Of a stretch of DNA of 64,000 bases, positions 1 through 10,159 are shown piece by piece. Source of the DNA: Simmondsia chinensis (taxonomy: Eukaryota > Streptophyta > Magnoliopsida > Caryophyllales > Simmondsiaceae); NCBI GenBank assembly GCA_018398585.1, contig JAGTTD010000018.1:12903501-12967500 (forward strand), read 5' to 3'. Under the pieces are notes generated by a model. It did not search any database, was not told the DNA's origin, and worked only from the letters and a program-made list of their open reading frames with translations. Position 1 is the stretch's first letter. Each line of letters begins with the position of its first letter. Both the position numbers and the translations under genes were made by a program.

Positions 1-19
1 TTTTCAAATAGATTGATAA

Positions 20-576
20 ATGCATCCATTGAGTAAATTTAGGGAATCAAAAAATGGAGACATGTCTTTGTATGGAGAACCAGTAGCAACACATAAGAAG
101 AAGTTTTGGGATGAATTTTATGTCAAATATTCTGGAGTGGAGGAAGCCTTTGCTGTCTCAGGTGACTTCAACGCATTATCATCAATGCTAGACAAGCTCA
201 AAGGTCTTCCTGTAACAAGTGCACAGATAGAAATGTTAAATAATGTTTTTGATGGTTGCAAGCTTATTGAGCTAGAAACAAAATGGTGCACATTTTCATG
301 GACTGCTATAAGGATGGCAATGTTCATGTTAGAGAACTTATTGATAAGATAGCTACTAATTATGCTTTGTTGGCTTTGTTTGAATTTGTAGAGGCAGTGC
401 TAGAACCGGCGGTGGGATCTAATCATTCTCCTCTCGTCATTTTGCTGGAAGGAAAGCAATCAAAGCCAAAACTATCGTTTAAGTTTGACTCAAAGTGGAT
501 GTTAGAAGAAGATTGTGCTAAAATCATTCATGAAGGATGGATGAGTAGGACACCGGATCAAGATTGCATCGTGTAA
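20..576 (+). pseudogene. LINE apurinic/apyrimidinic-type endonuclease, C-terminal part (broken)
   Basis: This domain nicks target DNA to prime LINE reverse transcription. The GDFN motif of the exonuclease/endonuclease fold is at 161-172. A downstream motif reading Ser-Asn-His-Ser-Pro starts at about 418. Members of the family have Ser-Asp-His-Ser-Pro there, so the conserved Asp is Asn in this copy. The frame changes near 290-340: the protein text continues smoothly from one frame to another, which indicates a small indel. With a substituted active-site residue and a frameshift the enzyme is dead. Read with the RT that follows, it is clearly part of the same LINE. Confidence 0.8.
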
Positions 577-1219
577 AAAGCAAACTTAAAAGATGTAGTT
601 TGATGCTAAAAAAGTGGTGGGCTCAAAGAAGAAGACAAAGGGAAGATAGTATGAAGGAAATTATGGGAAAGCTTGCTGAAATTCAGAGTCACGAAGGGGA
701 TGAACAGCGAATGATTGTTAAAGCTCAGTTGAAGGAGCAGCTCTTGAAATATTGGGAAGCGGAGGAGCGTCATTGGCATCAGAGGTCAAGGATTGATTAG
801 TTAAAATATGGGGATCTAAACAAGAAGTTTTTTCATGCCATAACCCTAGCAAAAAGATAGAGAAATTTAATATTAAAAATAAAAAAATGATGAAGGGGAG
901 TGGGTGGGTGAAGAAGGTCATATTCAGAGAGTGGTTATGCAGCATTTTCAGAAGTTATACACTGAAAAAGAGGGCAGTAGGTTTGAAGAAGCTGTTGAAG
1001 CCATTCCAAATTGGATCACGGCCCAAATGAATAATTTTTTGACAAGTGAAGTTACATAAATGGAAATTTTTGAAGCTTCCAAATAGTTGGGGAAACTAAA
1101 AGCTCCAAGACGGATGGCTACCCTGGTATTTTTTTTATCTGGAGTATTGGAACAGAGTTGGAGAGGAAGTAATAAATGCGGTAAAATCTTAGGGAAATAT
1201 AATCAAAAGTTTTAATGAG

Positions 1220-1974
1220 ACAGATATTGTTTTAATTCCAAAGATTAGTAGACCTAAATCAATGAATAATTACCGCTCGATTAGTTTATGTAATTCCATT
1301 TACAAAACAATCGCCAAAGTGATTACCAATAGGCTTCAAATCATTTTACCAAGTATTATTTCCGCACAACAAGGTGCTTTTGTTAAAGGGAGACAGATAC
1401 AAGATAACATAATCGTGGCCATGAGGCTTTTCATTATATGAAATCAAGAAGAAGGGGTAGAATGGGGGTGATGGTGCTTAAAGTTGACTTAACGAAAGCG
1501 TATGACCAAGTAAATTGGAATTTCCTTGAAATGGTTTTAAATAAATTTGGATTTAATAATCAATTTATAAACTTGATTATGCAGTGTGTTAAAATAGTAA
1601 CTATGAGTCTTTTGATAAATGGATCACGGGTGGGCTCTTTTGTACCGGGAAGTGGTCTCCGGCAAGGAGATCCCCTATCCCCTTATTTTTTTATTTTGGT
1701 CATGGATGCTTTTTCTCGTCTTATTACCCAGGCTATGAATAATGACCACTAGGATCCTTTCCTCATTAATGAATTTACTCCTCCTATGTTGCATTTACTT
1801 TTTACCAACGATTGTATTTTGCTTTTTGAAGCTAATATTCCCAATGCAATAAAGGTAAAACACTTGGTTGACATGTTTTGTTTTGCTTCGGAACAAGAAA
1901 TAAATTTTGCTAAATCCAAAGCATTTTTTTCATCCAATGTCGATGCCTCAAAATCAGTGTTTAAGCTTTTTTAA
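1220..1974 (+). pseudogene. LINE reverse transcriptase (broken)
   Basis: The finger region (text like 'VLIPKI..P..MNNYRSISL', about 1225-1300) precedes the palm. The palm has motif A (Asp in 'KVDLTKAYD', about 1480-1506) and 'GLRQGDPLSPYFF' near 1650-1690. The catalytic box that is F-A-D-D in most L1 elements reads F-T-N-D at 1801-1812, so one catalytic Asp is replaced. A frameshift lies just before 1438 and an in-frame TAG lies at 1750-1752, with homology resuming in the same frame. Downstream RT/thumb sequence (about 1975-2590) is recognisable only in pieces. A G13 run sits near 2556-2568. Confidence 0.85.
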
Positions 1975-2536
1975 TGTTGAACCTATGTGAGAGGATGAGA
2001 AATACCTGGGGTCTATTTATTGTGGGGAAGATCAAAATCTGGGACCCCTACTCTTCTTTTGGACAGAATTTGAAACCGGTTGAAAGGTTTTAATTTGGCC
2101 TTCTTAGGTAAACAAGCATGGCGGATAATTCAAAACCTTAACTCTTTTTGGGTTAAGATCATTAAAGGATTGCACCTCCATAAGGGTTCCTTCCTTAAAG
2201 CCCAACTCGACCATAACCCTTTGTGATGGTGGTGAAGTATCATACAGGGTGGTAATCATATTTCAAATGACTTGATTTGGTCTATTGGGGATGGTTCTAA
2301 AGTTAACGTATGGGAGGATGTTTGGATCCTGGGTCTTGCTTCCCCTCCCTGTCCGGTTAATCTAGAAACAAAAACTAAACCTAAAAAGGTTTCAGATTTG
2401 ATTAATATCATGACCAAAAGGTGGGATATTCATAAGTTTAGAATGTTCTTTCACACAGATGTGGCTGAGAAAATTGAAAAAATCTCTATTGGCGGGCCTG
2501 AGATTCAAGATAGATTTTTCTTGAAACAAGCGAGAG

Positions 2537-2812
2537 ATGGCAATTATTGCGTTGGGGGGGGGGGGGGGAGAGGATATTGGAATTAGGTGGCGACACAAAG
2601 ATCCCTGTGTATGGGGAATGAAACGTTTAGTTCATTCTGTCCAAAAAAGATGTTCTTCCTATTTTGGAAAACCCCATGTGAACCAAAGTGAAAATTCTTT
2701 TGCAAATCCTAAATGTCCCCGATGTCATGTAAATGTCGAAACCATAGAACATGTCTTATTTTTCAACCCTTTTGCTAAAGCTGTGTGGGCAAGTTCCGGA
2801 TTTTGGCTATAA
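2537..2812 (+). pseudogene. LINE zf-RVT zinc-binding region (fragment)
   Basis: The fragment carries 'CPRCH....ETIEHVLF' near 2718-2765. This is the Cys-x2-Cys ... His pattern of the zf-RVT domain found between RT and RNase H in plant LINEs. The final Cys ligand expected before 'PFA' is Asn here. It is separated from the RT by frameshifts and from the RNase H by about 270 bp of broken frame. Confidence 0.7.
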
Positions 2813-3069
2813 GCCGGAGCAATGTGGTTTCCCGGGCTTTGTGAAGAGGTGGGATTCAATATGCAAAGAGTTTATGAAAGATATTGTTTCTATTACTAAC
2901 TGTGTTTATTCGTGTTAGTTTATTTGGAACAATCACTGTAACTTTATCTTCAGGCATAAGGAGCTTCTTCCGATTTCGGTTTGTAAGGATGCTAAGAAGT
3001 AAGCCAGGAATTATCTACATTCATGTCAGCCATCAGCTGAGCCGAGCCCCAGGGCGGTATCGAATAGAT

Positions 3070-3600
3070 GGGATCCACCACCACAACATTACATTAAGCT
3101 CAACTCAGATGCAATGTGGAGCAACAGCGGAGATTCAGCCGGAGCAGTTGTTGTTCATTATCATAACGGCTCCATAGCGGGAGGTTGGTGTTGTTCTTTC
3201 AAAGCTGCGGACCCCTGGGAGCCGAATTTAAAGCAATAATTGGAGCTTGTTTTCTGGCATTAGCTTCGAGTTGGAAGAAAGTGATTGTCGAGTCAAATTG
3301 TTTGGTAGCTATTAATATTTTGAATCTTAAATACAGTCCCCCATGGATTTCTCTTTCAATTATGCAGGACATTTTTCAAGTTAGGGACAATTTTGAATCT
3401 TTAGTTTTTAGTTGGATCCCTCGGGATTGTAGCAGAGTGGCCCATTTAGGGGCTAAGTTGCATTTTGATCATGGTTGTAATCATAATTGGTGGGCTGGCC
3501 CACCCCCGGAACTAGCTGATTTAATTTTGTGTGATGTTATTTTGTTTTGCCTGACATGTTGGCTGGTTTGTTTGATCCAAAAAAAAAACTATCCACACTA
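3070..3600 (+). pseudogene. LINE C-terminal RNase H domain (broken)
   Basis: The domain removes template RNA during reverse transcription. It begins near 'IKLNSDA' (about 3090-3113, first acidic residue) in one frame. It shifts frame near 3215-3240 and continues as 'AEFKAIIGACFLAL' and 'VIVESNCLVAI', the latter being the usual V-E-S-D site with Asp changed to Asn. The plant-type ending 'W.AGPPPEL.DLI' is near 3500-3530. The polyadenine run 3580-3589 follows, marking the LINE end. Confidence 0.8.
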
Positions 3601-4632
3601 ACTTTAGATAATCATCACAATAATATTTCTACCATAATCAATACACATAAGCTAGCAATAACTAGCGAACATCAGTAAAACCACAATAATCACAAGAGTT
3701 TATGGTCAATCACTATACCACATTCAAAAAATTTATTAGAGTGATATTTTAGCTTGATTAAATCAATCGGTCATCCAAATGAATAAGCCAAATGTGGAAA
3801 TTTATTCAAAAAACTGAGTTAATATGGTAAATCAATTAATCAATGAATCAAGCTAAATTGTCAAAATTGTTCAACACAAAGACTTGCAGTAGCCACTCGG
3901 AGCTGTTGTGTGTTGACACACAGAGGCTATGTGTTGACACATAGACCTACAATAGCTCTAAACGGCTACTTTTGATTTGATTTATTTCCAAATATTTTCT
4001 TAAATATTTCATTTGCCTATAAATAGGACTTGAATGATTTGGTTTAAATCATCCAATTTTCTCTAAGCATTCTTTGATTAAAAAGCTCTTGTTCTCTTGT
4101 GCTTTAACATTTTAATTTCGAGTTTTTCTTAAAGTTTTCTTAAGCATCACTTGTTCTCTATATTGTTGATCGTTTGAGCTTAATTGGCATTAGCTTTGGC
4201 TCAGCTTAATCTAGTGTCTATTCACTCTTGAAAGAGTGAAGAGTTTCATTGCGTTATTTTATTTTCTTGTAAAGGTTGGATCTTGAGCTTACTGTTACAA
4301 ACGGGTCGGTTGTAAAGGTTAGGTCTTGAGCCTACTATTATGATTGTGAATTGTATTCTTTAGTAATATTGTTTGATTTTAGTATTGGCGGGAAAGGTTG
4401 TTTGGTCGATAGTTAAGTGAATTGCTTAGCTTGATATTTTCTTTGTCTTTGCTGACTTAAGCTTAAATTAGTATAAATGATTTGGATTGTTCATTGTCAG
4501 ATTCATTCATGAAATAGAAATATCTTCTTCGTTCTCTCAATTCTCTCTACTTCTCATCTCTATCAGACTTCTTTTCTCATCTCATACTCTCTCTCCTGGG
4601 TTATGAATCAAGATTGATCTTGAATCATAACA
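3600..4632 (+). repeat. 5' LTR of a Ty3/gypsy remnant (left boundary unresolved)
   Basis: The right edge is well supported: the LTR ends in '..AATCATAACA' at 4632, two bases before a tRNA-Met-type primer-binding site. The same ending (ATTCATAACA) is found in the minus-strand LTR element at 46937-51089, so the two belong to related families. A TATA-like 'CCTATAAATAGG' is near 4016-4027 and a pyrimidine-rich R/U5 stretch lies at 4530-4600. No second LTR is present in the window, so the start between about 3600 and 3900 is a guess. Confidence 0.6.
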
Positions 4633-4634
4633 AT

Positions 4635-4646
4635 TGGTATCAGAAC
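4635..4646 (+). other. Primer-binding site of the gypsy remnant
   Basis: TGGTATCAGAAC matches the complement of the initiator tRNA-Met 3' end (consensus TGGTATCAGAGC) with one mismatch. It lies two bases after the LTR end, where plus-element minus-strand synthesis is primed. Confidence 0.85.
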
Positions 4647-4707
4647 TTGTCGATCAAGCTTGTGAATTGCAACAATTAAGCTGGCTAAGGGAAAGAAATC
4701 AGCTACA

Positions 4708-5316
4708 ATGGCAGGTGATGCTACTGCTGGATCAAATCAGGCTGAGCAGATGTAAGATTTGCTTCTTACAATGGGCAATTTGAGTCAATCTTAGCAGCAA
4801 TCACAGCAGCAGTTCCAACAGTAGCTGTTAGGGATGCAGGAACAGATTAATAGACAAGCAATACCTACTGGAGCTGGAATCTTACCTTCGGGTACTCATT
4901 AAGGAAGACCTCCTGATCCTTTAATTCCAAAGCCAAATGAGGAGAATTCAGAGGAAGTGTCCACTGTCAGGAGCTCAGGGTTCCGCCGGCCTACAGCAGA
5001 GCTTCAACCTTTTGATGGTGTGCAACCTCAATCGTGGATTAGAAGGTGTGAAAGGTACTTTCGCTTCTATGCAATTCTGGATTCAGAAAAAGTTGAATTG
5101 GCTGCCATTTACTTACATGGAGATCAGGAGGTGTGGTATCATAGTTTAATTCCTGGCAATCCTTCCCTTTCTTGGCAAGTGTTTGTTGATGAGTTGTGTG
5201 AAAGATATGAGGATGAGGACCCCAGTGGTGTTGTTGATCATTTTAATAAGTTGTCCCATACCACTTCAGTCAAAGAGCACATGACACACTTTGGGCAATT
5301 GAAAGTAGGATGATGT
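4708..5316 (+). pseudogene. Ty3/gypsy gag (four in-frame stops)
   Basis: The frame opens with ATG at 4708, 73 bp after the PBS, and runs in one frame to a stop at about 5314. It is broken only by nonsense codons at 4753 (TAA), 4792 (TAG), 4822 (TAG) and 4900 (TAA). All four lie in the Gln-rich N-terminal region and are explained by CAA/CAG to TAA/TAG changes. The C-terminal 120 codons match the retrotransposon gag (capsid-like) family: 'LQPFDGVQPQSWIRRCERYF', then 'SWQVFVDELCERY' and 'VVDHFNKL'. The zinc knuckle, protease and RT that should follow are absent. Confidence 0.8.
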
Positions 5317-5787
5317 TTGTTAACCCGAGGGCAATTGAAACAGATCATTTTTTCCTTCCAGGCTTCCGCTTGCGGAGGGCATTCTGGTATTGAAGGCACC
5401 CATCAGCGACTTAAGCAATACTCCAATTGGCCAGGCATGAAGGAGGTTATTGAATATATTAAAGTTTGTGAGGTATGTCAGCAAACAAAGAATGATCATA
5501 TGCCTTATCAAAGGTTGTTGCAACCCTTACTTATCCCTAATAGAGCTTGGCAACATGATTTTATAAAGAGATTGCTTAAGTCTGAAGGGAAGGAGATCAT
5601 ATGGGTGGTGGTGGATCGTATCACCAAGTCTAGTCATTTCATTGCTCTTAACCATCCTATTAATGCAGAACGTCTTGCCAAGGTGTTCTTAGACAACATA
5701 TACAAACTTCATGGCTTGCCTCATTCAATCATTTCGAACCGTGATAGGTTGTTTACAAGCAACTTGTGGCGTGAATTATTCTTGTGA
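5317..5787 (+). pseudogene. Ty3/gypsy integrase fragment, joined to gag by deletion
   Basis: The fragment starts inside the HHCC zinc-binding domain ('GGHSG.....H', then 'CEVCQQTK'). It continues into the rve catalytic core with the first Asp region ('AWQHDF', about 5547-5565), 'VVVDRITKSSHF' and 'LHGLPHSIISNRDRLF'. The second catalytic Asp (normally S-D-R-D) is Asn. The frame stops at 5787, before the catalytic Glu, and all sequence to the 3' LTR is missing. Between gag and this fragment the protease, RT and RNase H (normally about 2.5-3 kb) have been lost. Confidence 0.82.
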
Positions 5788-6600
5788 TTGAGGTCTTCTC
5801 TTGCTTACCGAGGTAATGAGTAATAACGATTTAAAAAAACATTGGGCTCACACAGGCTTGCACAACTTCTAATTCTAGTAGTGTCAAACTCCTAAATCCA
5901 AAAAGGGGCAAATGCATCAAACTCAAAAAGAACAAAGACCTTAATGGCCATATGCAGAACTAAAAGGACAAAGCCCGAAGCAAGGTTTGGATACGAATGG
6001 CAAAAACAAGGATTTCAATGCCCGAAGCAAGGTTTGGATTCGAATGGCAAAAACAAGGATTTCAGCACACAACAATTCATCGAGCAATTCGGGCCATCCC
6101 TCAATTACTATCAAAGAGCCAAAGGATGGAGAAAAGTAACATTATGATATATCATGTGCCTGTTCTCCCCCGTTTGAGAAGTTAAAAACCAAGGACGTAT
6201 CACCCTCCAATACAAGTACACAACTAAATACATTTCATAGAAAAATGAAAAATAATAACTTTACCATTTAAATTATTATTTTCGCAAATCAATGATGGGT
6301 AACAATACATATAAAGTATATAAATCGAAAACAAAGTTAGTTTACTTGTAACATTAAGGATGTAAAAAAGGGTTCTAACACCCCGCTAAATTCACTATAC
6401 CTGAACGAAGACACTATTATTAATAACAAGATGCTATCACTAACGATTGAATTACAAATCCCATTTAAAATCAAGAAGATGGAGATCTTTTTGAATTACA
6501 TTTTGGGGCGGGAGAAATTACCTCGAACCTTTGACAGTTGCTATGGCAGAGTGGGATAGTTACCACTATGTAAAACCTCAGAGATCACAGGTGGTCGATG
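5788..6600. other. Non-coding stretch with a 47-bp tandem duplication
   Basis: No gene is recognised. The one structure is a two-copy direct repeat of 47 bp at 5973-6019 and 6020-6066 (both starting GCCCGAAGCAAGG), nearly identical. The remainder is AT-rich and probably holds the 3' UTR and downstream region of the minus-strand oxidoreductase gene (stop at 6611). Confidence 0.6.
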
Positions 6601-6610
6601 ATCCCAAATG

Positions 6611-7231
6611 CTAATAAACAACATTGATTGGCTCAAAGCCATTGTTGATAGAAGCCATGACAGTGTCGAGCACCAGCTGTGTTTTTCGGCTAATGATAGG
6701 CCACTTCTTTTCGGGTGCTACGCCATTTTTCTTTATATTGCTCACCAAGGTCGCAAACTCCTTCACCATTATAACTTCCTGGGGAAGATCTGTCGTGACA
6801 GTATGCTTGCTAGGCAACGACGACCATTCCAAGTCCATGTCCGTCAGCCCACTTTCTGATGCAGTTGAAAACGAGGCTTCGTTTTCTTGATAAGGAATTA
6901 TGAAGTCAAGGACATGCAAGGTTCCGTTTGTTCCGACAGCAGTAATGTCCATGGTAAGGTTTGCTAGGAAAGAGCATTGGAAGGTCCCTACTTTGCCATC
7001 TTCCCAGTGTAAAGAAGCGCCGCAAGATAAGATGATCCCGGCTTCGTTTTTGACCAGCGTCTCTTGGGCTTTTACGAATTTAGGGAGTTTGTAATCTGCG
7101 GCCCACAAGAGTGCGCGAATGCAGTACCACCCAGCATCACCCAGTGCACCAAGCGCATCTAGATCGGGCTTCACGCGGATGTCGTTCTTGAGGAACTCTG
7201 GGTCCCCAGCAAAGGAGAAATAAGTTTGTAT
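6611..7231 (-). CDS. Gfo/Idh/MocA-family oxidoreductase, exon 2 (C-terminal domain)
   Basis: Second and last coding exon (206 codons plus TAG at 6611-6613) of the gene whose first exon is 19181-19642. It encodes the alpha/beta C-terminal domain of plant Gfo/Idh/MocA proteins, starting 'IQTYFSFAGDPEFLKNDIR' and 'LGALGDAGWYCIRA', text typical of the plant At4g09670-like subfamily. The acceptor is TTTCCAG directly before 7231, and the codon phase (0) fits exon 1 exactly. There are no stops or frameshifts. The family uses NAD(P)H to oxidise or reduce sugar-like or diol substrates, but the substrate of this subfamily is not established. An internal GTG at 7172-7174 is not a start, since the frame continues upstream to the splice site. 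Confidence 0.92.
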   Translation of the reverse strand: MQTYFSFAGDPEFLKNDIRVKPDLDALGALGDAGWYCIRALLWAADYKLPKFVKAQETLVKNEAGIILSCGASLHWEDGKVGTFQCSFLANLTMDITAVGTNGTLHVLDFIIPYQENEASFSTASESGLTDMDLEWSSLPSKHTVTTDLPQEVIMVKEFATLVSNIKKNGVAPEKKWPIISRKTQLVLDTVMASINNGFEPINVVY

Positions 7232-7396
7232 CTGGAAACGAAATATAAGATCATAAGCAATGCTAGAGTATAAAATAATTCGTAGGTCTTTACTGAACTA
7301 TTAAGCTTTTCTAGTCATTGGTTCTTTAATATGGTATTTAAGCAACTAAAAGCTAAGTCGTACGGAGGAATTTTTTTCTTTTGTTTTTGTTTTTGG

Positions 7397-7476
7397 TTTT
7401 TTTTTTTTTTTTTTGTTTATATTTTTAGTTTTGCTCAACCATAGGGAAAAATTAAAACCAAAAAAAAAAAAAAAAA
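7397..7476. repeat. poly(T)/poly(A) inverted homopolymers
   Basis: A T18 run (7397-7414) and an A17 run (7460-7476) face each other across 45 bp and could pair as a hairpin. The surrounding 7260-8125 is AT-rich intron sequence in which I see no other feature. Confidence 0.6.
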
Positions 7477-8252
7477 GAAAATAATGTTTCCAAAATTTAG
7501 TTTTTAGTTTCTTAAATGACGATATTTCCAAACAGAAAACTATACCAAACATGCCCAAGAATAGCTATCTTATATGACTATAATTTTATAGGCAGAAGCA
7601 GATTTACATATAACTTGCTTTTCATTGTTCTATTGTGAAAAAACAAAAAAGTTCCTATTTTCACACTTTGTTTAGGTTATTTTTGATTAAGCATTAAAAA
7701 CTTACAGAGTCTAAGTTGTAGAGATGCATATCTCGCAGAAGGTACGATAGCAAAATATCGAGTAAGCCTGATCATTAAGACAAAAGCCGATATTGGTGCA
7801 GAACGATCACCAAGCAAGACACTAACAAGTATAATCTACAGTTTCTTTGAAGTAAGAGTACTAATGTAAATTGACATAGGAATTTATTTGGCAACTCAAA
7901 ACTGTGAAATGGAAGCATTCATCATGAACTTTGAAAAGGAAAACAAAGGCAATTCTAATTTCAATTTTGATAGAAAAACTCTGTTGTTTAGATAGGTAAA
8001 GGAATCAAAAATAGAATTATAATCCCAATATGGACTTGAGTTGTCTCGGGTTATTAATTGGGTCAATCAAGTTCATTAAACTAGATTATACATACATGAA
8101 CAAGCAAATGGAAAGAAACTAGAATTGATGCAGCCCCATCCCGCTGCCTTTGGCGGATAGCTTGGCGGGATGACAGGATTGGCGGGTACCAAGACACGGC
8201 TGATAAGAGTTGAGTTTGATGCATCTGGTAATGTCGCATTATCGGGCAAGTG

Positions 8253-8904
8253 TGTTATGATCGGGATCGATTCCCAAACATAAGCTAAGTAAAATAGGGA
8301 TAGATTGAGAATATGAGATGAGAAAGAAGTGAAATTGAGATGAGAAAGTAGAGAAGTTAGAGTTAGATGAGATAAGAAGGGAAAGGGGATGAGAAATAGA
8401 GATAGTTAGATAAGAGAGAGAAGCTTTGATCTCAAATTGAGACTTGTGTTTGATTATTTGATTGAATGATTCAGATTTACACTTGATCCACTTGTTTATA
8501 CACAATGCAAGACATTGAACCTAGACATCTAAGTAACCGACTTGGAAATATCTAGAAGCAACTAGAACTAATGCTAACTAACAAACTCTAACAATCACCT
8601 AACCAATTCTGGCGCCAACATCCTAACAGCAACTAACAACCCAACCAAACACATGCTACTGCAGATTACAACGCAGAAGACATATGCATCTTATCACATT
8701 ACACACAGCAACTACTAACTAAAGCTAATGCTCAACAACGCAGCTTATTACACTTTAACTAAGACAATACAAAGCAGCTAAAGGGGCTAAGAACCGCACT
8801 TAACAGAACAATGCTCAGCAGCCAGCAACAGATTCAGCAGCAACAACACAGCCACAGAACAACAACCGGATATCCTAGATACTTTCCAAGCTCGGGTCAT
8901 AACA
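8253..8904 (-). repeat. Left LTR of the inverted-LTR element
   Basis: Minus-strand LTR, TG at 8904 and CA at 8253. A polypurine tract lies immediately outside its U3 end (8905-8920 on the minus strand), so this is a 3' LTR in normal context. U5 is pyrimidine-rich (CTCATCT repeats), matching the right LTR closely over the last ~250 bp. Confidence 0.7.
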
Positions 8905-9502
8905 TTCCCTTCCCCTTAAAAACATTCTTGTTCTCAAGAATGAAAGAGAGTGAGACTTTGAAATCACTTCTTGATGTAGGGGTAGAAATTGAAGGCGGTG
9001 AACTTCCGGCTGAACTGCAACTGAAAGAAATTCTCTGCTTGCAGTAAACTTGTAGCTAGACTGGGAAATGCAGCTGAGGAGACCTTGTTACTGCAGTACA
9101 ACTTGGTGAACAACTCACAAATATCCTCCCAATAGCATAGCTTCATAATAGAGACCCTATTAATCAAAACTCCACTCAAAAAAAGAAACAGATCATCCCG
9201 ATCTTGCCGATCGGCATGCCGATAGTGCATATTAGCTACTGGAATTGGATCTTGAGGACTAACACCAGCTGTTTGAAGTTGAACTTGAGGATTAGCCGAC
9301 ACATTCATGGGCAACTTCATCTTTTCCTTCATAAGATCATAAGACTTGTTCAAATACACTTCATTTGGCCTGAGAAGTAAAAATTCTGGAAGATTGGCTT
9401 CTCCTTCATTCTCACTTAATGTTATAAACCGAGAATCCGAGGCATGGGTTTAAATTGGCTAAATGGCGGAAAAACTGTTAGTTGTTAAAATTCAATGGCC
9501 GA

Positions 9503-10154
9503 TGTTATGCTACTGCTGCTGAAGTTCTGTTAAGTTGCAGATATGTTGCTGTTAGTACTGATTTGCTGCTGTTGGCGTGAAGATTGTGCTGCTGCTGAGC
9601 TGTTATTGTTGATTCGGTTGCTAAGATGATATTGTTAGCTCTCTTACTGCATTGTAATAAACTTAGTAGCTGCATTGTAATAGTTTTAGTGTTGCATTGT
9701 ATTGTCCTAAGCTGCTCAAGTATAATTAGCTGCGTGAGTAATAAGTTGCAGCAGCAGTGCTGCATATTGGGGTCGGTTAGGCTGTTAGGATGGCCTTGGC
9801 GCCAAAATGGGATTTAAGTGTTAGTTAGATATCTTTCTAGAAGTTTCCTAAGTTGGTTAGCTTGAGTAAGTCTAGATTCATTGTACTAGTTTTGCTCATC
9901 TTGCCTATAAGTAGCTGGGGAGTGTAATGTTCAGCATTCATTCAATCAAAATATCAAACACAAGTCTCAATTTGAGATCAAAGCTGCTCTCTCTCATCTA
10001 ACTCTCTCTATTTCTCATCTCCTTTCCCTTCTTATCTCATCTTAACTCTAAATACTCTATTTCTCATCTAATTTCCCTTCTTTCTCATCTCATATTTTCA
10101 ATCTATCCTCAATTTTACTTAGTTTACGCTTGTGGTTCAACCCCGAGCGTAACA
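9503..10154 (+). repeat. Right LTR of the inverted-LTR element
   Basis: Plus-strand LTR from TGTTATG at 9503 to CGTAACA at 10154. It shares with the left LTR the 'AACACAAGTCTCAATTTGAG' block (about 9957) and the CTCATCT-rich U5. The U3 halves are more divergent, with many GCTGCTG-type differences. A TATA-like 'CCTATAAGTAG' is near 9904. Confidence 0.65.
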
Positions 10155-10159
10155 AAGTG

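Larger units (their letters stand above)
1..3592 (+). mobile_element. L1-type LINE (non-LTR retrotransposon) remnant, 5' end outside the window
   Basis: Fragments of one ORF2-type polyprotein lie in the family order on the plus strand: endonuclease tail, reverse transcriptase, zf-RVT zinc-binding region and a C-terminal RNase H. The RNase H is usual for plant L1 elements that end this way. Frameshifts and stops break the frame throughout. The element ends in a short A10 run (3580-3589) shortly after the RNase H, as expected for a LINE 3' tail. ORF1 and the 5' half of the endonuclease would lie left of the window. No target-site duplication can be tested because the 5' end is missing. Confidence 0.88.
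8253..10154. mobile_element. LTR element with two outward-facing LTRs (U5-U3-internal-U3-U5)
   Basis: Both ends are the same LTR end (TGTTATGATC.. at 8253, ..GAGCGTAACA ending at 10154), flanked by a perfect AAGTG duplication (8248-8252 and 10155-10159). The left LTR (8253-8904) reads on the minus strand and the right one (9503-10154) on the plus strand. Each is 652 bp by my boundaries. The 598-bp middle (8905-9502) looks like the minus-strand 3' end of a gypsy polyprotein ('LENKNVFKGKG'-like text) followed by a polypurine tract (AAGGGGAAGGG, complement near 8905-8920) abutting the left LTR. No PBS is visible next to the right LTR. Confidence 0.68.

Noticed and set aside
5973..6066. CRISPR-like or coding repeat
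   Set aside because: It is just two adjacent 47-bp copies without spacers, in a plant genome.
7172..7174. GTG as a start codon for a 187-residue protein
   Set aside because: The frame is open upstream to a good splice acceptor and joins exon 1 in phase.
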